A stretch of 64,000 nt of DNA from Bin87 sp963692995 (GTDB taxonomy: Bacteria; Chloroflexota; Dehalococcoidia; Lucifugimonadales; UBA3495). Position 1 is the first letter of the stretch. Every line of letters starts with the position of its first letter. Both the position numbers and the translations under genes were made by a program. Positions 1 through 7,901 of this stretch are shown piece after piece. Location: the NCBI GenBank assembly GCA_963692995.1, contig OY843611.1:2728001-2792000 (forward strand). Reading direction: 5' to 3'. The notes under the pieces were generated by a model that searched no databases, had not been told where the DNA came from, and worked only from the letters and a program-made list of their open reading frames with translations.

Positions 1-423
1 GGTCCGCACGCCGAGATTGGCTACGACCTGACCACCCACAACGGTGTTGGGTCGTTAGTCTGCAACTGTGTCCTGGAACACCACGACGACGACCACTCCA
101 GCATCGAGTCGTTCCTGGTGGCTGCCGCCGATGGCATCAGCGCCGCCCGCCCTGGCGCGCGCAAGGAGTCCATCGAGCAGTACACCCGCCGCCTGCGGGA
201 GCTGGAAGACACTGCCTACAGTTTCGACGGCGTCCAGCGCGCCTTTGCCATACAGGCCGGCCGTGAAGTGCGGGTGATGGTCAGTCCGGACGAAGTGGAC
301 GACGTGGCCTGCGCCAGCTTGGCCCGAAACATCGCCGGCAAGGTCTCCAAAGAATTGCAGTTCCCCGGCCAGATCAAGGTTACGGTGATCCGCGAAACCC
401 GCGAGGAGAGCGTTGCCCGCTAA
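1..423 (+). CDS. rny: Ribonuclease Y, C-terminal part (gene cut by window start)
   Basis: The frame is open from base 1 to the TAA at 421-423, giving the last 140 residues. The segment GPHAEIGYDLTTHN followed by the HHDDDHSSIES and VAAADGISAARPGAR stretches is the end of the HD domain and the C-terminal region of RNase Y, the membrane-anchored endoribonuclease that starts mRNA turnover. The N-terminal membrane anchor, coiled coil and KH domain lie upstream of the window. The next gene is a YmdB-family phosphoesterase, the usual neighbour of rny, which supports the call. Confidence 0.92.
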   Translation, partial: GPHAEIGYDLTTHNGVGSLVCNCVLEHHDDDHSSIESFLVAAADGISAARPGARKESIEQYTRRLRELEDTAYSFDGVQRAFAIQAGREVRVMVSPDEVDDVACASLARNIAGKVSKELQFPGQIKVTVIRETREESVAR

Positions 424-519
424 CCTGCCCAGGACTGATCCAAAAGCTGATCGACCAAGTTCAGAACTGATCGACCGAGTTGCCGGGGCGAATAGTTATT
501 CGCCCCGGCCGGCGCAGCT

Positions 520-1293
520 ATGCGAGTTTTGATGATCGGGGACATCATCGGGAGGCCGGGACGCAGCGCGCTCTCCCGGCTGCTGCCCCGGTTGCGCCGG
601 GAGCTGGACATTGACCTGGTGACGGCCAATGCCGAGAACACCGCCGGCGGGTTCGGCCTGACACCCCGGACCGCCAACGCCCTGCTGCAAGCCGGCGTTG
701 ACGTTATGACGTCGGGCAACCACATCTGGGATAAGAAAGACATCCTGCCCCACATGGACGAACTGCCCCTGCTGCGGCCCGCCAACTACTACGGCGCGCC
801 GGGTCGGGGCTGGATGATGTTCGGCGACATGATGGTGCTGAACCTGCAAGGCCGCGTTTTCATGCCGCCCATCGACTGCCCGTTCCGTGAAGCCGACCGG
901 CGCCTGGCCGAGGCCGAAAGCGAACTGGGCTACGCCCCCCGCAAGGTGGTGGTGGACTTTCACGCCGAAGCAACCTCCGAAAAGCAGGGACTGGCCTGGT
1001 ATCTGGACGGACGGGTCAGCGCAGTGGTGGGCACCCATACCCACGTTGCCACCGCCGACGCGCGCATCATGCCCGGCGGCACCGCCTACGTCAGCGACCT
1101 GGGCATGACCGGGCCGCTGGACTCCGTGATCGGCACGGAGGTCGCGCCCGTGCTGGAACGGTTCCGCACCGGCCTGCCGCAACGCTTCGAGCCGGCTTCC
1201 GGTACGTGCATTCTGAACTCGGCGCTGATTGACGTAGATGATGACAGCGGCCACGCGGTTGACATTGTCCGCATTGACCGCAAAATTGACTGA
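520..1293 (+). CDS. YmdB-family (TIGR00282) metallophosphoesterase
   Basis: 257 residues, the full family length. The metal-binding blocks are visible in order: MIGDIIGRPGR at the N-terminus, NAENTAGG near residue 38, TSGNHIWDKKD near 66, VDFHAEATSEK near 148 and GTHTHVATADARI near 171. Family members are dinuclear-metal phosphodiesterases; B. subtilis YmdB hydrolyses cyclic nucleotides and affects RNA turnover. It lies about 95 bases after rny, the arrangement seen in many bacteria. Start ATG at 520. Confidence 0.9.
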   Translation: MRVLMIGDIIGRPGRSALSRLLPRLRRELDIDLVTANAENTAGGFGLTPRTANALLQAGVDVMTSGNHIWDKKDILPHMDELPLLRPANYYGAPGRGWMMFGDMMVLNLQGRVFMPPIDCPFREADRRLAEAESELGYAPRKVVVDFHAEATSEKQGLAWYLDGRVSAVVGTHTHVATADARIMPGGTAYVSDLGMTGPLDSVIGTEVAPVLERFRTGLPQRFEPASGTCILNSALIDVDDDSGHAVDIVRIDRKID

Positions 1294-1326
1294 ACGCAAT
1301 CCATAACTGAAAAGCCGGGAGCCATA

Positions 1327-2199
1327 ATGCCCATCACCGTTGATCTGCACATGCACACCACCGCCTCAGACGGGCGGCTGACGCCCACCGAACTGGTTGA
1401 GCTTGCCGCCGCCAAGGGCCTGCGCACCATCTCCGTCAGCGACCACGACACCACCGCCGGCCTGGTCGAGGCCCAGCAGGCGGTGGACCGTATTCCGGGA
1501 ATGCGACTTATTCCTGGAATCGAGTTGAGTTGCGACGTGCCCGGCGGCGAGGTTCACATGCTGGGCTACTTCATGGACGTTGCCGACCCCGGTTTCCAGG
1601 AAATGCTGGCCGGCTTCCGCGAAGGCCGGCTGGCCCGAGGGGAGGGCATGGTGGCCAAGCTTGCCGAATTCGGGATGCACATCGAATGGGCCAGAGTGCG
1701 GGAGATCGCCGGCGACGCCTCGGTGGGGCGGCCCCACATCGCCCAGGCCCTGGTTGAAGCGGGGTATTTCTCCGAACCCTCGGAGGCCTTTCACGAATAC
1801 CTGGGCCGCAATGGCAAAGCCTACGTGGAGCGCGCCAAGCTTACACCCCCCGACGCAGTGCAGCTGCTCAACGGCGTCGGAGGCGTAGCCGTGTTTGCGC
1901 ACCCGTGGTTTGAGCGTCGGGGCAACGAGCCGGAACCGGAACAGTCGCTTATCGAAACTGTGGAAGAGCTGAAAGCCGCCGGTTTGCACGGCATGGAAGT
2001 GCACTACGCCATGTATGACGCGGCGACGGTGGACTGGCTGGCCGATGTGGCGCGGGCCTACGACCTCATTCCCTGCGGCGGCAGCGATTATCACCACAGC
2101 GGCAACTCCCGGGAACCCTTGCCCGGGGTCAACGGTCCACCCATGACAACCGTGGAACGTCTTGAGGAAGCGGCGCGGCAGCTGGCGGCGCGCCGCTAG
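1327..2199 (+). CDS. PHP-domain metal-dependent phosphoesterase (RNase AM/YciV-like)
   Basis: 290 residues. Conserved PHP metal ligands are visible: DLHMHTTASDGRL at residues 5-17, SDHDTT near 38, GIELSCD near 64, FAHPW near 186 and GGSDYHH near 254. PHP proteins of this size include 5'-3' exoribonuclease/3',5'-nucleotide bisphosphate phosphatases. It is downstream of the YmdB-like gene with a 33-base gap, so the two are probably cotranscribed. The exact substrate cannot be told from sequence. Confidence 0.85.
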   Translation: MPITVDLHMHTTASDGRLTPTELVELAAAKGLRTISVSDHDTTAGLVEAQQAVDRIPGMRLIPGIELSCDVPGGEVHMLGYFMDVADPGFQEMLAGFREGRLARGEGMVAKLAEFGMHIEWARVREIAGDASVGRPHIAQALVEAGYFSEPSEAFHEYLGRNGKAYVERAKLTPPDAVQLLNGVGGVAVFAHPWFERRGNEPEPEQSLIETVEELKAAGLHGMEVHYAMYDAATVDWLADVARAYDLIPCGGSDYHHSGNSREPLPGVNGPPMTTVERLEEAARQLAARR

Positions 2200-2241
2200 C
2201 GCCACAAACTCTCGTTTTCCTTCTCCAGATGGGATATAGCC

Positions 2242-2955
2242 ATGCCCGAGGATGCGGCAAATCTACTCGTCCTGTGGGTTGCAGCCTATCTCATTGGCGC
2301 GGTCCCGGTATCCTATATGCTGGCCAAGGTCGTGGGCGGGATTGACTTGCGGCAGCACGGCAGCGGAAACTTGGGCGCCAGCAACGTCGCCAGCCAATTG
2401 GGCAAGCCCTGGTGGTTAGTGGTTGCGGCGGTGGACTTTAGCCGAGGCGCCGTTCCGTTGCTGCTGGGCCATTACGCCCTCGGCGTGGGCGGCGCGGCGT
2501 GGCTACTGATGCTGACGCCCTTGTTCACTATCCTGGGCAATAGCTGGTCACCCTTCCTGCGCTTTACGGGAGGTCGCAGCGTCGGTATCTGGGCCGGCGG
2601 CATCATAGCCTTTTCGCCTCTGTTCTCTGTCGCGGCGCTGCTGCTCTACCTGTTAGGATGGCGGGCGACACGGCGGTCGGCGGAATGGCTGCTCGCGGTA
2701 ATGGCGGCGCTCCCGGCGCTGGCGTTGGCGTGGCCGGAAGAGTTGCTGCTGGTCGGCGGAACCGAGCAGCTGGCGCTGTTCACCGGCGCCGGGGCCTTGC
2801 TGATCCTGGTGAAGCGGCTGCTGTCCAACGACGCGCCGCCCGCCGGCCTGCCGCTCGGTTCGGTGCTGGTCAATCGACTGCTGCGGGACCGAGACCTGGC
2901 CGACCGGGAACAATGGCTGGCCCGGGCCGACGGCAAGACCAACAACACAGGCTGA
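2242..2955 (+). CDS. plsY: PlsY-like glycerol-3-phosphate acyltransferase, divergent
   Basis: 237 residues of hydrophobic membrane protein. PlsY transfers an acyl group from acyl-phosphate to glycerol-3-phosphate in the inner membrane. The first signature is kept (QHGSGNLGASN near residue 36). The second, usually a GH...F.GGKGVAT block, reads LGNSWSPFLRFTGGRSVGIW near residue 98, with Asn for His and Arg-Ser for Lys-Gly. Family membership is clear but these changes leave catalytic activity uncertain. It is followed 7 bases later by a small zinc-finger membrane protein. Confidence 0.75.
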   Translation: MPEDAANLLVLWVAAYLIGAVPVSYMLAKVVGGIDLRQHGSGNLGASNVASQLGKPWWLVVAAVDFSRGAVPLLLGHYALGVGGAAWLLMLTPLFTILGNSWSPFLRFTGGRSVGIWAGGIIAFSPLFSVAALLLYLLGWRATRRSAEWLLAVMAALPALALAWPEELLLVGGTEQLALFTGAGALLILVKRLLSNDAPPAGLPLGSVLVNRLLRDRDLADREQWLARADGKTNNTG

Positions 2956-2962
2956 TCCGGTC

Positions 2963-3472
2963 ATGGCAGAACCGCAAACCGAACCGCAGATTATGACCTG
3001 CCACTGGCACCCGAAGGCGCCGACCGGGTTATCCTGCGGCCAGTGCCGGCGTCCCATTTGCACCCAATGCCTGGTGCAGGCGCCGGTGGGGATACGCTGC
3101 CGAGAGTGCGGGCGGGCCGCGCCTCTGCCGACCTTCGACGTCAGGCCGTCGAATTATGCCAAGGCCCTGGTGGCCGCGGCGGCGCTGGTGGCGTTAGGCG
3201 TAATCCTGTGGCTCACTCTGGGGTTCTTCACGAGGACGTGGTTCCTCTCCTGGATCGTCACGCCGCTGGCCGTGGGATACGCAGCCGGAGAGATCATCAG
3301 CCGCGTGGTCAACCTGAAACGAAGCAAGGGCCTGATGTACATTGCCGGCGGCACGGTGGTTCTGACTGCGCTGATAGCGATGTTTATGACCAGTGGGCCG
3401 GTCTTGAGCCTGTGGGGTATCCTGGCTCTGATTGGCGGAGTGCTCATCGCCATCGCGCGGGTACGGCTCTAA
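2963..3472 (+). CDS. B-box-type zinc-finger membrane protein
   Basis: 169 residues. The N-terminal 50 residues hold a Cys/His cluster (CHWHP, CGQCRRPICTQC, CREC) like the B-box-type zinc finger found on rhomboid-like and other bacterial membrane proteins. The remainder is about four hydrophobic segments (for instance ALVAAAALVALGVILWLTL) and has no rhomboid Ser/His motif. It starts 7 bases after plsY and probably belongs to the same transcript. Function unknown. Confidence 0.7.
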   Translation: MAEPQTEPQIMTCHWHPKAPTGLSCGQCRRPICTQCLVQAPVGIRCRECGRAAPLPTFDVRPSNYAKALVAAAALVALGVILWLTLGFFTRTWFLSWIVTPLAVGYAAGEIISRVVNLKRSKGLMYIAGGTVVLTALIAMFMTSGPVLSLWGILALIGGVLIAIARVRL

Positions 3473-3508
3473 CCGGAGCTTGCCGGGACGCGAGGGAAAG
3501 CCTCCGGG

Positions 3509-4039
3509 CTAATCCTGGGGCCGGCCCTCCCGCCAAAGGCGATTGACCGCGTCGCGGGTGACGCCGACGGGGAACCCGCGACGCCCGAGGTAATCCCACA
3601 TCTTGCGCCGGAACGTGGCGTACGGCATGGAATCGTCCTTCAGCCAACGTTGCGCCGGGCGCTGCCCGGCCCGGTAGGCGCTGCCCGCTTCATCCAGCCC
3701 GTCCAGGGCGTCGTCGATAAGGTCATCTGCTACGCCTTTGGCGCGCAACTCGCGGCGCAGCAGGAACGCTCCGCGGGGCTTGCGCTTATCCCTGCTGCGG
3801 CGCCACTGCATGGCATACTCGGCGTCATCCAGATAACCGTAGCGTTTCAGCGAGTCCAGTACCCGCTCTACAACGGGCTGGGTGAAGTCGCGGCCAATCC
3901 GCCGGCGCACTTCAGTGATGGCCCTCGGTTTAAAGCTCAGGTAGCCGAGGGCCAGCTGCATCGCCCGGGCGTAATCATCGCCGGCGTCTATTGGCGTGGG
4001 ATGATCGGCGTGGGATGCTGCATGGGGCTTTGACGCCAT
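3509..4039 (-). CDS. recX: Regulatory protein RecX
   Basis: 176 residues with the RecX three-helix repeats (ALGYLSFKPRAITEVRRRI, VERVLDSLKRYGYLDDAEYA, LRRELRAKGV). RecX binds the RecA filament and limits recombinase activity. Its ATG shares a base with the recA stop (TGATG on the minus strand at 4041-4037), so it is translationally coupled to recA and shares the SOS-like promoter. Confidence 0.9.
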   Translation of the reverse strand: MASKPHAASHADHPTPIDAGDDYARAMQLALGYLSFKPRAITEVRRRIGRDFTQPVVERVLDSLKRYGYLDDAEYAMQWRRSRDKRKPRGAFLLRRELRAKGVADDLIDDALDGLDEAGSAYRAGQRPAQRWLKDDSMPYATFRRKMWDYLGRRGFPVGVTRDAVNRLWREGRPQD

Positions 4040-5154
4040 CAGTTGCGACTGGCGGCATCGGGATTTGCGATGTGGGCGGCGCCGTCCGCGGCAGCGGTGG
4101 CGTGGCTGCCATTGGCTTCGGCGTCGGGCGCGTCCGCTTCCGGCACATCTTCGCCCCGGATCAACGCCTCAATCTCTTCAGCGATGTCGGATCGTTCCAA
4201 CAGGAAGTTCTTGGAGTTCTCCCGGCCCTGACCCAAACGGGTATCCCCGTAGGAATAAAATGCGCCAGCCTTTCTGATGATGTTCCGGTTCACGCCGATG
4301 TCCAACAGGTCGCCCATCTTGCTGATGCCCTGGTTGAACATGATGTCGAACTCGGCTACCCGGAAAGGCGCGGCAACCTTGTTCTTTACGATACGCGCCC
4401 GGACTCGACTGCCGACGATTTCCGAGCCCTGCTTGAGAGATTCGGTGCGGCGCAGGTCGATACGGACGGAACTGTAGAACTTCAGGGCGCGCCCGCCCGG
4501 CGTAACCTCAGGGCTGCCGTAGCTGACGCCGATTTTCTCGCGGATCTGGTTGATGAATACCACGGCGGTACGGGAGTGGTTGATGGTGGCGGTCAGTTTC
4601 CGCAGAGCTTGGGACATCAACCGGGCCTGCATGCCGACGTGGACATCGCCCATATCGCCCTCAATCTCGGCCTGTGGAACCAGGGCGGCAACGCTGTCGA
4701 TAACGACGGAATCGACGGCCCCGCTGCGTACCAGCTGCTCGGTTATGTCCAGCGCCTGCTCAGCAGAGTCGGGTTGAGAGATGAGCAGCTTGTCCAGGTC
4801 CAGGCCGCAGTTGGTGGCATACAGTGGGTCCAGAGCGTGCTCGACGTCGATATACGCGGCGAGGCCGCCCATCCGTTGCGTCTCGGTCATAACGTGGATG
4901 GCGAGGGTCGATTTACCCGCCGACTCGCCGCCGTAGATCTCGGTGACCCGTCCCTTGGGCAATCCCCCAACACCCAGGGCCAAGTCCAGCGACAGGGAGC
5001 CGGTGGGGATGACATTGGTAATCAGGTGCGCCACCTGCTCGTTGCCGCGCATTACGGCGCCGCGGCCATGGTCCTTCTCGATCTTGCCCAGGGCAGTCTC
5101 CAGAGCCGCCAGCTTGTTCTTGTCCAGGTTGAGGGTTTCGGGGTTGATCGCCAT
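4039..5154 (-). CDS. recA: Recombinase RecA
   Basis: 371 residues. The RecA core is complete: Walker A as GGESAGKST near residue 76 (the usual form is GPESSGKTT), YIDVEHALDP, VIDSVAAL and FINQIREKIGV (Walker B and L2 region), and a C-terminal acidic/Ala-rich tail. RecA forms the ATP-dependent strand-exchange filament and triggers the SOS response. The gene is first in a recA-recX operon. A good SD (GGGAGG) precedes the ATG at 5154. Confidence 0.97.
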   Translation of the reverse strand: MAINPETLNLDKNKLAALETALGKIEKDHGRGAVMRGNEQVAHLITNVIPTGSLSLDLALGVGGLPKGRVTEIYGGESAGKSTLAIHVMTETQRMGGLAAYIDVEHALDPLYATNCGLDLDKLLISQPDSAEQALDITEQLVRSGAVDSVVIDSVAALVPQAEIEGDMGDVHVGMQARLMSQALRKLTATINHSRTAVVFINQIREKIGVSYGSPEVTPGGRALKFYSSVRIDLRRTESLKQGSEIVGSRVRARIVKNKVAAPFRVAEFDIMFNQGISKMGDLLDIGVNRNIIRKAGAFYSYGDTRLGQGRENSKNFLLERSDIAEEIEALIRGEDVPEADAPDAEANGSHATAAADGAAHIANPDAASRN

Positions 5155-5191
5155 GGCCAGCCTCCCGTGCTGATTAGTTGCACTTGCCGCT

Positions 5192-5220
5192 ATTTTAGCA
5201 CGCGCGTTCCATTATCGCAA
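5192..5220 (-). promoter_or_regulatory. recA promoter with SOS-box-like site
   Basis: On the minus strand TTGCGA (5220-5215), a 17-base spacer and TAAAAT (5197-5192) form a good sigma-70-type promoter about 40 bases before recA. The spacer carries GAACGCGCGTGC (5209-5198), one mismatch from the GAACNNNNGTTC operator of Gram-positive/actinobacterial LexA. A repressor bound here would block the promoter. LexA control is inference. Confidence 0.6.
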
Positions 5221-5238
5221 GGGTGGATCGCAAGGATG

Positions 5239-5455
<217 letters not shown>

Positions 5456-5492
5456 CGCAAGGATGAATTGATGCCGTTTGCGGGCAGTTTTA

Positions 5493-5509
5493 CGGGGCCC
5501 ACGGCCCCG
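5493..5509 (-). terminator. Hairpin after glutaredoxin-like gene
   Basis: A 7-bp GC stem (CGGGGCC / GGCCCCG) with a 3-base loop, just past the minus-strand stop at 5522. There is no clear U-tract on either side, so it may be an end-stabilising hairpin rather than a true intrinsic terminator. Confidence 0.35.
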
Positions 5510-5521
5510 GGATCAGAAGTC

Positions 5522-5752
5522 TCAATAACCGCCTTCAAAGCCGATGGTAACGACGCCGTTCTCGACGATGATCGGTGTAATTCGCTCCCCGCCGGACAGT
5601 TCCAGCAAGGCCGGCACCTGGTCCGGCTGCTTGGAAACGTCAATCTCGGTGTAGGGCTCCCGCTGGCGGCGGTAGTGCATCTTGGCCTGCGCCGAAAAGG
5701 GGCAGTCAGGATGGGTGTAGAGGATGATCTCAGTTTGTTCTGCGGTGGTCAA
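5522..5752 (-). CDS. Glutaredoxin-like thiol protein (possible Uxx-star family)
   Basis: 76 residues of thioredoxin fold: ILYTHPDCPFSAQAKMHY with a single active-site Cys (CPFS), a PYTEIDVSKQP strand, and ITPIIVENGVVTIGF holding the cis-Pro (TPII). It would act as a small cytoplasmic thiol-disulfide or monothiol glutaredoxin-like protein. The C-x-x-S site and Gly-rich end recall the Uxx-star (seleno)protein family, whose members often carry selenocysteine at the first position; here the codon is Cys. The start is TTG at 5752 with AGGAGA eight bases upstream. An 8 x 14 bp tandem repeat lies directly upstream. Confidence 0.75.
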   Translation of the reverse strand: MTTAEQTEIILYTHPDCPFSAQAKMHYRRQREPYTEIDVSKQPDQVPALLELSGGERITPIIVENGVVTIGFEGGY

Positions 5753-5800
5753 TTGGACTCTCCTGCGCTCCCGGTCGTGTTGCGCGCCGGCTCAAGGCGC

Positions 5801-5912
5801 GTTGCGGTGGTCAGGTTGCGGTGGTCAGGTTGCGGTGGTCAGGTTGCGGTGGTCAGGTTGCGGTGGTCAGGTTGCGGTGGTCAGGTTGCGGTGGTCAGGT
5901 TGCGGTGGTCAA
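5801..5912. repeat. 8 x 14-bp tandem repeat
   Basis: Eight head-to-tail copies of GTTGCGGTGGTCAG; the last ends in A instead of G. The unit contains the same 11 bases (TGCGGTGGTCA) that form the start of the glutaredoxin-like gene at 5741-5751, so the array looks like an expansion of the gene's own 5' end. There are no spacers, so it is not a CRISPR. Its length is not a multiple of three per unit, so no protein is expected. Confidence 0.95.
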
Positions 5913-6000
5913 ATTGTACGTAGGCGCACGGCATAACGCAACGCGACCGGCAAGTTCGCCGGTATCCGGCAGCGACGCGCCCGCCGGGCGGGGCAACCGA

Positions 6001-6028
6001 TTGCCAGTGTTCCGGTTGCTTGTATAAT
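6001..6028 (+). promoter_or_regulatory. Promoter of CoA-transferase operon
   Basis: TTGCCA (6001-6006), a 16-base spacer and a consensus TATAAT (6023-6028) lie about 50 bases before the chosen start at 6078. The -10 overlaps an ATG at 6027, which argues against that upstream start. Confidence 0.65.
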
Positions 6029-6077
6029 GGGCGGTGTCGGCGGGATGCCGGCGAAATCCGACTGGGAGCCAATCCCA

Positions 6078-6776
6078 ATGAAGAACAAGGTTTATCCTGA
6101 TTTCGATTCTGCCGTGGCCGACCTGAAGGACGGCATGACGTTCATGTCGCCCGGTTTCGGCAACGTCGGGCTGGCGCGCAACCTGCTGGCCGCCGTACAC
6201 CGCCTGGGCGTCAAGGAACTCACCGGGATTTCCAACAACGCCGGCAGTATGGACGAGCGGGTGGACGTGGGCACGCTCATCGAGGCCGGCCAGGTCAAGA
6301 AGATGATCTGCGCCTTCACGGCGCCGACGCATCCGTCGCAGATCACCCCCTTTGTGCAGCTATACAACGACGGCGAGCTGGACGCCGAGCTGGTGCCCCA
6401 GGGCACCCTGGCCGAGCGAATGCGCGCCGCCGCCGCCGGCATCGGCGCCTTTTACACGCCGGCCAGCGTAGGCACCGAGCTGGCCGAAGGCAAAGAGCAT
6501 CGGGAGATCAACGGACGCACCTATGTGCTGGAGTATCCGCTGCCGGCCGATTTCGCCCTGATCCGCGCTTACCGCGCCGACACCTTCGGCAACCTGCAAT
6601 TCCGTCTGACCCAGCGCAACTTCAACCCCATCATGGCCATGGCCGCCGACGTCACCGTCGTCGAGGTGGAAGACCGCATCGTCGAGCCCGGCGAGATTGA
6701 TCCCGACTGCGTCCACGTCCCGGGCGTTTACGTTGACCGACTGGTGAAAATACCGGAGGACGGGGATTGGGACTGA
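6078..6776 (+). CDS. CoA-transferase (3-oxoacid type) subunit A
   Basis: 232 residues from the ATG at 6078. The start was chosen because the frame's earlier ATG at 6027 falls inside the predicted -10 box and the family begins at about this point. Family I CoA-transferase alpha features: MSPGFGNVGLARNLL near residue 17 (Gly-rich CoA-binding loop), ISNNAG, GTLAERMRAAAAGIGAFYTP, and YPLPADFALIRAYRADTFGNLQF. Works with the downstream beta subunit to move CoA between short acyl or 3-oxoacids and succinate/acetate. The acyl substrate cannot be named. Confidence 0.88.
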   Translation: MKNKVYPDFDSAVADLKDGMTFMSPGFGNVGLARNLLAAVHRLGVKELTGISNNAGSMDERVDVGTLIEAGQVKKMICAFTAPTHPSQITPFVQLYNDGELDAELVPQGTLAERMRAAAAGIGAFYTPASVGTELAEGKEHREINGRTYVLEYPLPADFALIRAYRADTFGNLQFRLTQRNFNPIMAMAADVTVVEVEDRIVEPGEIDPDCVHVPGVYVDRLVKIPEDGDWD

Positions 6777-6869
6777 TGCTGAACCTGGCGCCCTCACCCC
6801 AGCCCTCTCTCATCAAGGGGGATGGCGGGCGCGTATGATGCGTATGATGTGCATGAAAGGAGTGTACCG

Positions 6870-7559
6870 ATGACTACTGCCGATAAGCCCCGCCTGTCCC
6901 GGCAGACGATGTGCGACCGCCTGGCCATGGAGTTCCAGGACGGCTGGATTGTGAACCTGGGCGTCGGCATGCCGACGCTATGCTCCAACTACCTGGAGTG
7001 CGAGCCGGACAAGGAGATCATCTTCCACTCGGAGAACGGCGTCATCGGCTACGGCCCGCTGGCTCCGGCCGGCGAGGAGGACCGGCACCTGGTTAACGCC
7101 GGCGGGCAGAACGTGGTGGCGCTCCCCGGCATGGCCATCGTGCATCACGCCGACTCCTTCGGCCTCATCCGCAAAGGCATGGTGGACGTTACGGTCATGG
7201 GCGCCTACGAAGTGTCGGAGAACGGCGACTTTGCCAACTGGCGCATCCCGGTGCGCAAAGGCGGCGGCATCGGCGGCGCCATGGATCTGGCGGCCTGCGC
7301 CAAGCGGGTGTTCATCGCCATGGAGCACAACCAGCGCAACGGCGCGCCCCGCGTCCTGAAACGGTGCGCCCTGCCCATCACCGCGCCGGGCGTCGTCAAG
7401 CTGCTGGCCACGGATTTGGGTCTCTTCGAGATAACGGAAGGCGGCTTCGTTCTGCGCGAGCACGCTCCCGGCTGGTCGCCCGAGGACATCCAGGAGCAGA
7501 CCGAGGCGGAGCTGACAATCGGCGAGGACTTGCGGGAGATACGGGTGCGGGCGGCGTAG
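6870..7559 (+). CDS. CoA-transferase (3-oxoacid type) subunit B
   Basis: 229 residues from the ATG at 6870, which has AAAGGAG at good distance; an in-frame ATG at 6822 lacks a site. VNLGVGMPTL near residue 29 and the catalytic-Glu motif FHSENGVIGYGP near 51 are those of SctB/AtoA-type beta subunits; GGAMDLA near 135 is also conserved. Ninety-three bases separate it from subunit A. The two chains should form one heteromeric enzyme in which the Glu carries the CoA thioester. Confidence 0.9.
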   Translation: MTTADKPRLSRQTMCDRLAMEFQDGWIVNLGVGMPTLCSNYLECEPDKEIIFHSENGVIGYGPLAPAGEEDRHLVNAGGQNVVALPGMAIVHHADSFGLIRKGMVDVTVMGAYEVSENGDFANWRIPVRKGGGIGGAMDLAACAKRVFIAMEHNQRNGAPRVLKRCALPITAPGVVKLLATDLGLFEITEGGFVLREHAPGWSPEDIQEQTEAELTIGEDLREIRVRAA

Positions 7560-7616
7560 CTGGTTGCTACGACAAAATGAGCAGCGGGCGGCGCCGTCTT
7601 TGTGCCGCCGCGCCGC

Positions 7617-7901
7617 TCAGTGCGCGGGGAACCAATGCTGCGCAGTACGCTGTAATTCACCGCTGCCATGAAAATCGAAAACTACCATAGCTCTGCTATA
7701 TCGGTTCCGCAATGGATTGATTACCGATCCTGGCGCCGTTCTACATCCGGAGTCGCGGTGTCGGTGGGTCTGGAAATCAACCGAGATGGGACGAATGCCC
7801 AATGAAGCACGTCGCTCTTCCAGCAACGTCTGTATAGTGCGCTGTATCGTTCCGTCAGCGGCGAGCACGACGAGATCTTTGGGGACAACGGCGCTGGTCA
7901 T
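7617..7901 (-). pseudogene. Small partner of AAA ATPase, apparently truncated
   Basis: 94 residues beginning at ATG 7901, overlapping the ATPase stop in ATGA and so translationally coupled. The first about 75 residues look like a genuine protein (VPKDLVVLAADGTIQRTIQ, a strand-helix start, then SRAMVVFDFHGSGE near 70), but the last residues (LQRTAQHWFPAH) lose character and the frame stops early. I recall longer proteins of this look encoded after AAA_21-type ATPases, as putative nuclease/effector partners. If so, the C-terminal half has been deleted here. Function unknown. Confidence 0.5.

Noticed and set aside
5801..5912. Possible CRISPR array
   Set aside because: Repeats are contiguous with no spacers, and no cas genes occur.
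7205..7669. Minus-strand frame downstream of the ATPase partner
   Set aside because: Overlaps the CoA-transferase beta gene antisense and does not continue the truncated partner.
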